Shown here: positions 59,950-64,000 of the stretch, one piece after another
Position numbering within the stretch: the stretch's first letter is position 1
How the letters are laid out: each line of letters opens with the position of its first letter
DNA from: Atopsyche davidsoni
Taxonomy: Eukaryota > Arthropoda > Insecta > Trichoptera > Hydrobiosidae
Direction of reading: 5' to 3'
Assembly (NCBI GenBank): GCA_022113835.1
Contig: JAILWY010000009.1
Coordinates: 3,199,501 to 3,263,500 of the forward strand
Length of the DNA: 64,000 nt
Program-made: the position numbers and the translations under genes
Notes under the pieces: model-generated
What the model was told of the DNA's origin: nothing
What the model saw: the letters and a program-made list of their open reading frames with translations, nothing else
Database searches by the model: none

Positions 59950-62300
59950 CGGAAAGTATGCGACTGGTAAAAAAAGAAAATAAGATCCTGTACAAACACG
60001 CAACATGGAACAGATGGAAAATTCCACAATGTCGAACTAAATAAATGTAAGAAATTTAAATTGAATAAAAAGTAATAATAAACAGAAAATAAATTAAAAT
60101 GCCTTCAGTTTATCTAAAATTAGTTTCATTAGCGATTTTATTCAGCTAGGAACGTTAAAATACCGAGAAAGACTTCTTGAGAATAAATAAGCTTTCAGAA
60201 ATTATTTGCACGATGAATAGGAACTTGGAAAGAAAATGGATTACGCTTAAATCATTTAGCTGTGAGAGTTAAAAAGCTTTAAATAACTTCGATGAAAGAA
60301 CCATAATGCTCAACTTAGTAAAAAATTAATTAAATTCAAGTACGAAGTAAAGACAAGTTGATAATGGAAACAAAATGTATTTTGTTTACATTTGTAAAAT
60401 ATTCGTTCTATTAGATAAAAGCATAAAATTCTTCACTTACAGTTATGTTTCATTATACGTATTAAAATACGAGTCAATGTCTCATAAGTATTTAATAAAA
60501 TTTGCTACCTACTTCCTATGTTTAATATTTTCTATTATGTATTACATAAAGATAATTGTTCTATCGAAATTCCGGATAAACTACTGATTTTTTTCTTGTA
60601 ATTATAATATACATATTTCTTATATAGACTTAATATAAAGTTCGTATAATATGAAATAAAAAAATATGATAATACATAAAGCATATAATGTGTGTACGGT
60701 GAAGAAAAAATAGTGTTTTAAAGATGTCTTCAAATTTTGCGATCAAATTCATTTTGAACATAAACATAAGCCAACATACTACCAGTAATTACAGAATTAA
60801 CAAAGTTTTAAACTAATAACGCTGTGGGGCGACGAAACTCAGCCAGCGAGAATTTCTCGGATGCTTCCTTCTCATCTCGGCACCTGCACGGAAACATATT
60901 AAACTTCCAAGTAATTCGAAAATTTCTACACAACTAACGACAGAAATGACAAAATACTGGATGACGTCGTGCAAACCGAACGTGGTAACTCGTTATGAAA
61001 AAAAAAATATGTATACTTTGTAACTAGATTAGTGTCACTTGACAGTTTCGTGTTACCAGCGTATCTATTGACTAAACTAGCATATAAAGAACTGATGGTG
61101 TAAGGTTCAAGTTCTGATTTAGCACATTATACTATGGTTGTGACTAGCTGGCGATAACAAAATTTTAATTTAATATTTCGATGTAATAAGCATTAAAAAC
61201 AAATACGATGAATAAAGTGTACTTCGATGAGATTAAATGAGATCTTACAACAACAGAGCAGTTTTTAAAATTTTCTTTCTGTTTATCGCTAAGCTCTGAT
61301 TATTTTCTGTATCTATTAGGCTGCACATCCATCCTTACAACCTAAATTAATAATATAATTAGATTCTTATAACTATATTCCTTTGCCGAAGTAATGGTGT
61401 ACAATGGGATTGCTTATTTTGAAATCCAGCTATTATGCAATTCATTCAAAAAGGTTTGTTTCACAAACCAATGAATAGAAAAAAAATCGTGAATGTCTGA
61501 ATACTTATACAATTTGTATATTGTGTATGTATATTAAAAACATATGGCTATTAGCAATTGTTTAATTCAATACACTGCACTGTATACTATTATTAAGCAT
61601 ATGGTTGTATTTGAATAAGAAAATCGTGATATTAAAAATTATATGTGTAGTTTATGGAGTGAATGGGGTATTTTAATAGCGGGTCAAGTCAGGTCGTTTC
61701 AATCTCTCGGGTTTCCCGCTACTCGCGATCATTTTTCTGATATCCCTGATGTATTATTTTCAGTCAAGGTGTCAAAACCTTCCAGGCCATCCGCCCAAAT
61801 CTGGTAAAAGGCATGAAAGCCTCGTGGACTCAGTCATCGGAAAACATATTATCACTGTTTTGTAGAGTATCAATATTTTAGTATCATATGATAGGTTCGC
61901 ATTCAAGAAGTGACACGTGTTACATCTGAAAAGAAATGATGTCACTCCTTGCCAAAATTATTTGTATTTGATTATTACGTACTGACAAAATGATACAAAC
62001 TGTCGAATTTGACGATCTTTTGTCAATGTTTTATGAGTGCTAAAAAATATATTTAAAAAAATTGAAAGGGATTATATTTTTTAATTAAGTAATAATTAAA
62101 AATTATTCTAAAGAAAAAATGGATATATTATTGAACATTTTCTATTATTTTAACCAGTTTCATTACTTATTAAAATACGTAAAATTTATTATCCTCAGTT
62201 GATAGGTAACTTCAGGAAAAAATGATTTATTTTTGTAGATTTATAATCTTCAACATAAATAGCTAATAAAAAGGAATTTTTGGCAACATGGATAAAAATA
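59950..62300. other. Intronic stretch, no gene seen
   Basis: AT-rich DNA with few open frames (60375-60587, +, unrecognised). No element with defined ends is seen. Confidence 0.5.
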
Positions 62301-62435
62301 AAATACAGTAGAAAATAAACTAAGACTGTTTCAGATTGATACGAATGTCTCTTATCAGGAAAGCAAAATAGTGACAGGAATGAACCTCTCGTGCATCCCC
62401 GGCTGCCGCCTCTCCTCCCTCTCCCCGAGATAAGC

Positions 62436-62463
62436 TTCTAGAAACTTCCAGAAATATCCAGAA
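62436..62463. promoter_or_regulatory. Heat-shock element (HSF binding site array)
   Basis: TTCTAGAAACTTCCAGAA gives four alternating, perfectly phased 5-bp units (62436, 62441, 62446, 62451), and a further GAA at 62461 stays in phase with one degenerate unit between. This fits the binding site of trimeric heat-shock factor. It sits in a GC-rich island at 62360-62560. No TATA box or recognisable heat-shock gene is adjacent, so the target is unknown. Confidence 0.6.
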
Positions 62464-62499
62464 ACTACAAATAAATTCAAGATAGGAGCCCGGCACACT

Positions 62500-64000
62500 T
62501 CCAATACAAGGCTGGCCCAATTTCCGCAATGGGGATACCCCTGGGGACACGTCTACTCCAGGTGAGATAAACAAGAGAGAAAATCACGAAGTAGTCCACT
62601 ATTGCTTTAAATTACATACAAAAGTTTCAAATCCATAGTTTAACCCGAAAAGATAAAACTTTATATATTTATTAAACTGCAGGAAAGATTTACTATCGTT
62701 TTTATTAAAGTGAAGTAAAAAAAAAAAATAGTTTTTGCGTGGTTTAGAAAAATTTAAACGATTGAAAATATTTAAAAACTTCGGTGAAGAATTTTACTTT
62801 ACAAAAGGCCGCGCCGAAGATTTATTTCCCAGATTTCAAAAACACGCTCCAATCTAAAAACTAAAGTCACAATGAGGCGAAGAAAGTGTCTTCTTTCGAG
62901 AAACGTTCGGGGGTGGAAGCTCCAGTAACTAGTTCGCGCCGGGGGAGCACGGAAGGGATGCCTGGCTGGTCCCGGAGAGAGCCTCCAGAGCCTCACCCCG
63001 ACCCGAGACCACCCACTGTTATGTCTTGGGACGAGACTTGAATGCGGAGCGCAGGGATGTGTGTCAACAGTGAGCTTCTATTTGTATGGCCTGTTTGAAC
63101 AAGCCTATTTTCGGATCTTAGTTTTTTCCTCTAGGAAAATGAAAGGCAGTTTTTGGCTTCGGCGAGAGCTTCGCGAAAAACATTATGCCGCGGGAATATT
63201 GCGCCGAATAAAATAGGAAGCGTAGTTTACACACGTGCTCTGTGTTGGTGATGATGTAAAAAAAATATTATAATATTGCCTCGCGTCAATTTTTCGAATC
63301 TTATATAATATATACATTAAATATTTGTTTTGTTGTTGAAATACATCGACGAATTACATAAATATTACAATGATAACTACAAAAACAAAAGATCTCACGC
63401 AGATCTGCTCTTAAACATAGAAACATATTATTTTTACAATTCCTATTATTGCCATTGAAAACCTATTTGACTCGTGTTCAGGCAATTTGTTTCGATGTCC
63501 AAAGCAGTAGTGACAGTTGTTGTGACATATGACACGATGTTGTTTATTAAAGTTTTTTGTTGGTGTTGTGAAATGCTATTTTTTTAGAAGTGGCCTTGGT
63601 AAACGGTGAACCAAATGTATATATTTTAATAAAAGATCTGCCATTATAGTCACCAACGATAAAATGAAGCGAGAGGGCATATAAATGATACACTGCGAAT
63701 CAAACTAAAAGACATTAAAATATGTCTGCTTACCATATATTATTGGATATATCAGAGAGACCTATAACCCGCCGTAAATATAATGTTTTTCGCAAATATG
63801 ATATACCCGCATGTTGCTTTATATAATCAAGACTTTTGGTGGTAGTGAATTTATATCAGGAAAAATAATATATGGATAGTGTAACATGAAACGATCATAA
63901 ATAAATAAATAAGATAAACTAAGAAATAAACCAATCGCGCGTATTATTTTCAAGAATAACTTACCACCGCCAAGAATAATGTATATTATTATCTGAGTAG
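62500..64000. other. Intronic or intergenic stretch to window end
   Basis: The end of a GC-rich island, then AT-rich DNA, a second GC-rich block at 62800-63200, then AT-rich to the edge. Open frames at 62320-62574 (-) and 62799-62996 (-) follow the GC-rich blocks and are unrecognised. Confidence 0.5.

Larger units (their letters stand above)
46887..64000 (-). other. Asap: Upstream intron of the ASAP gene, partial
   Basis: This is sequence upstream (in gene sense) of the acceptor at 46887. It runs at least 17.1 kb to the window edge, because no preceding ASAP exon is visible. It holds hAT, piggyBac and pogo-like elements and GC-rich islands near 51430-51720, 53170-53420, 54370-54550, 57340-57460, 62360-62560 and 62800-63200. 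A separate unrecognised gene inside it cannot be excluded. Confidence 0.75.

Noticed and set aside
62320..62574. 84-codon minus-strand frame overlapping the heat-shock element
   Set aside because: The frame runs across the GC-rich island and the regulatory motif, and its protein is unfamiliar. No donor or acceptor delimits an exon.
1..64000. CRISPR array, bacterial operon, ribosomal RNA or complete tRNA genes
   Set aside because: No regularly spaced repeats with unique spacers, no long uninterrupted coding frames and no rRNA-like segments. The spliced exons show a eukaryotic genome.

Overview
This is eukaryotic, AT-rich, intron-dominated DNA. The only host coding sequence I can support is two exons on the minus strand of an ASAP-family Arf GTPase-activating protein gene (Arf GAP with SH3, ankyrin repeat and PH domains). 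The translated exons match the BAR-domain part of animal ASAP proteins. Intron size, exon phase and the mix of DNA transposons and LINE remnants fit an arthropod, most likely an insect with a large repeat-rich genome. The species cannot be told from the sequence.

Layout. The gene reads right to left. 46887-64000 is the 3' part of an intron whose upstream exon lies outside the window. 46738-46886 is one exon. 1701-46737 is a 45,037-bp intron. 1446-1700 is the next exon. 1-1445 is the start of the following intron. The two exons join in phase 0 and give 134 contiguous BAR codons. I found no other host gene nested in the introns.

The introns hold a dense set of decayed mobile elements, many with definable ends. 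They include hAT elements with 8-bp target duplications (5292-5942, 16241-16993, 32357-32922, 49133-49580, 58537-59723), three pogo/Tigger-like MITEs at TA sites (16443-16843, 19239-19644, 37616-38003) and a second pogo-like family (51791-52153 and a truncated copy from 18859). There are also piggyBac-type elements at TTAA (4025-4446, 49641-50282, 53724-54182), a non-autonomous Helitron (24982-25421), foldback elements, LINE C-terminal/3'-end fragments and possible tRNA-derived SINE heads. Transposase or reverse-transcriptase remnants survive in some, all broken.

Between the repeats are GC-rich islands of 100-400 bp that stand out from the AT-rich background. Two carry specific motifs: a GC-box island with Inr- and DPE-like elements on the plus strand (about 26395-26750), and an island with a well-phased heat-shock element (62436-62463). 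Both could be intronic regulatory sequence, but this is inference. I found no convincing new multi-gene biological system. The points most worth checking are the heat-shock element, the antisense promoter candidate, the 51-bp in-frame minisatellite inside a hAT element, and the pair of LINE-derived repeats that share the same stop codons.
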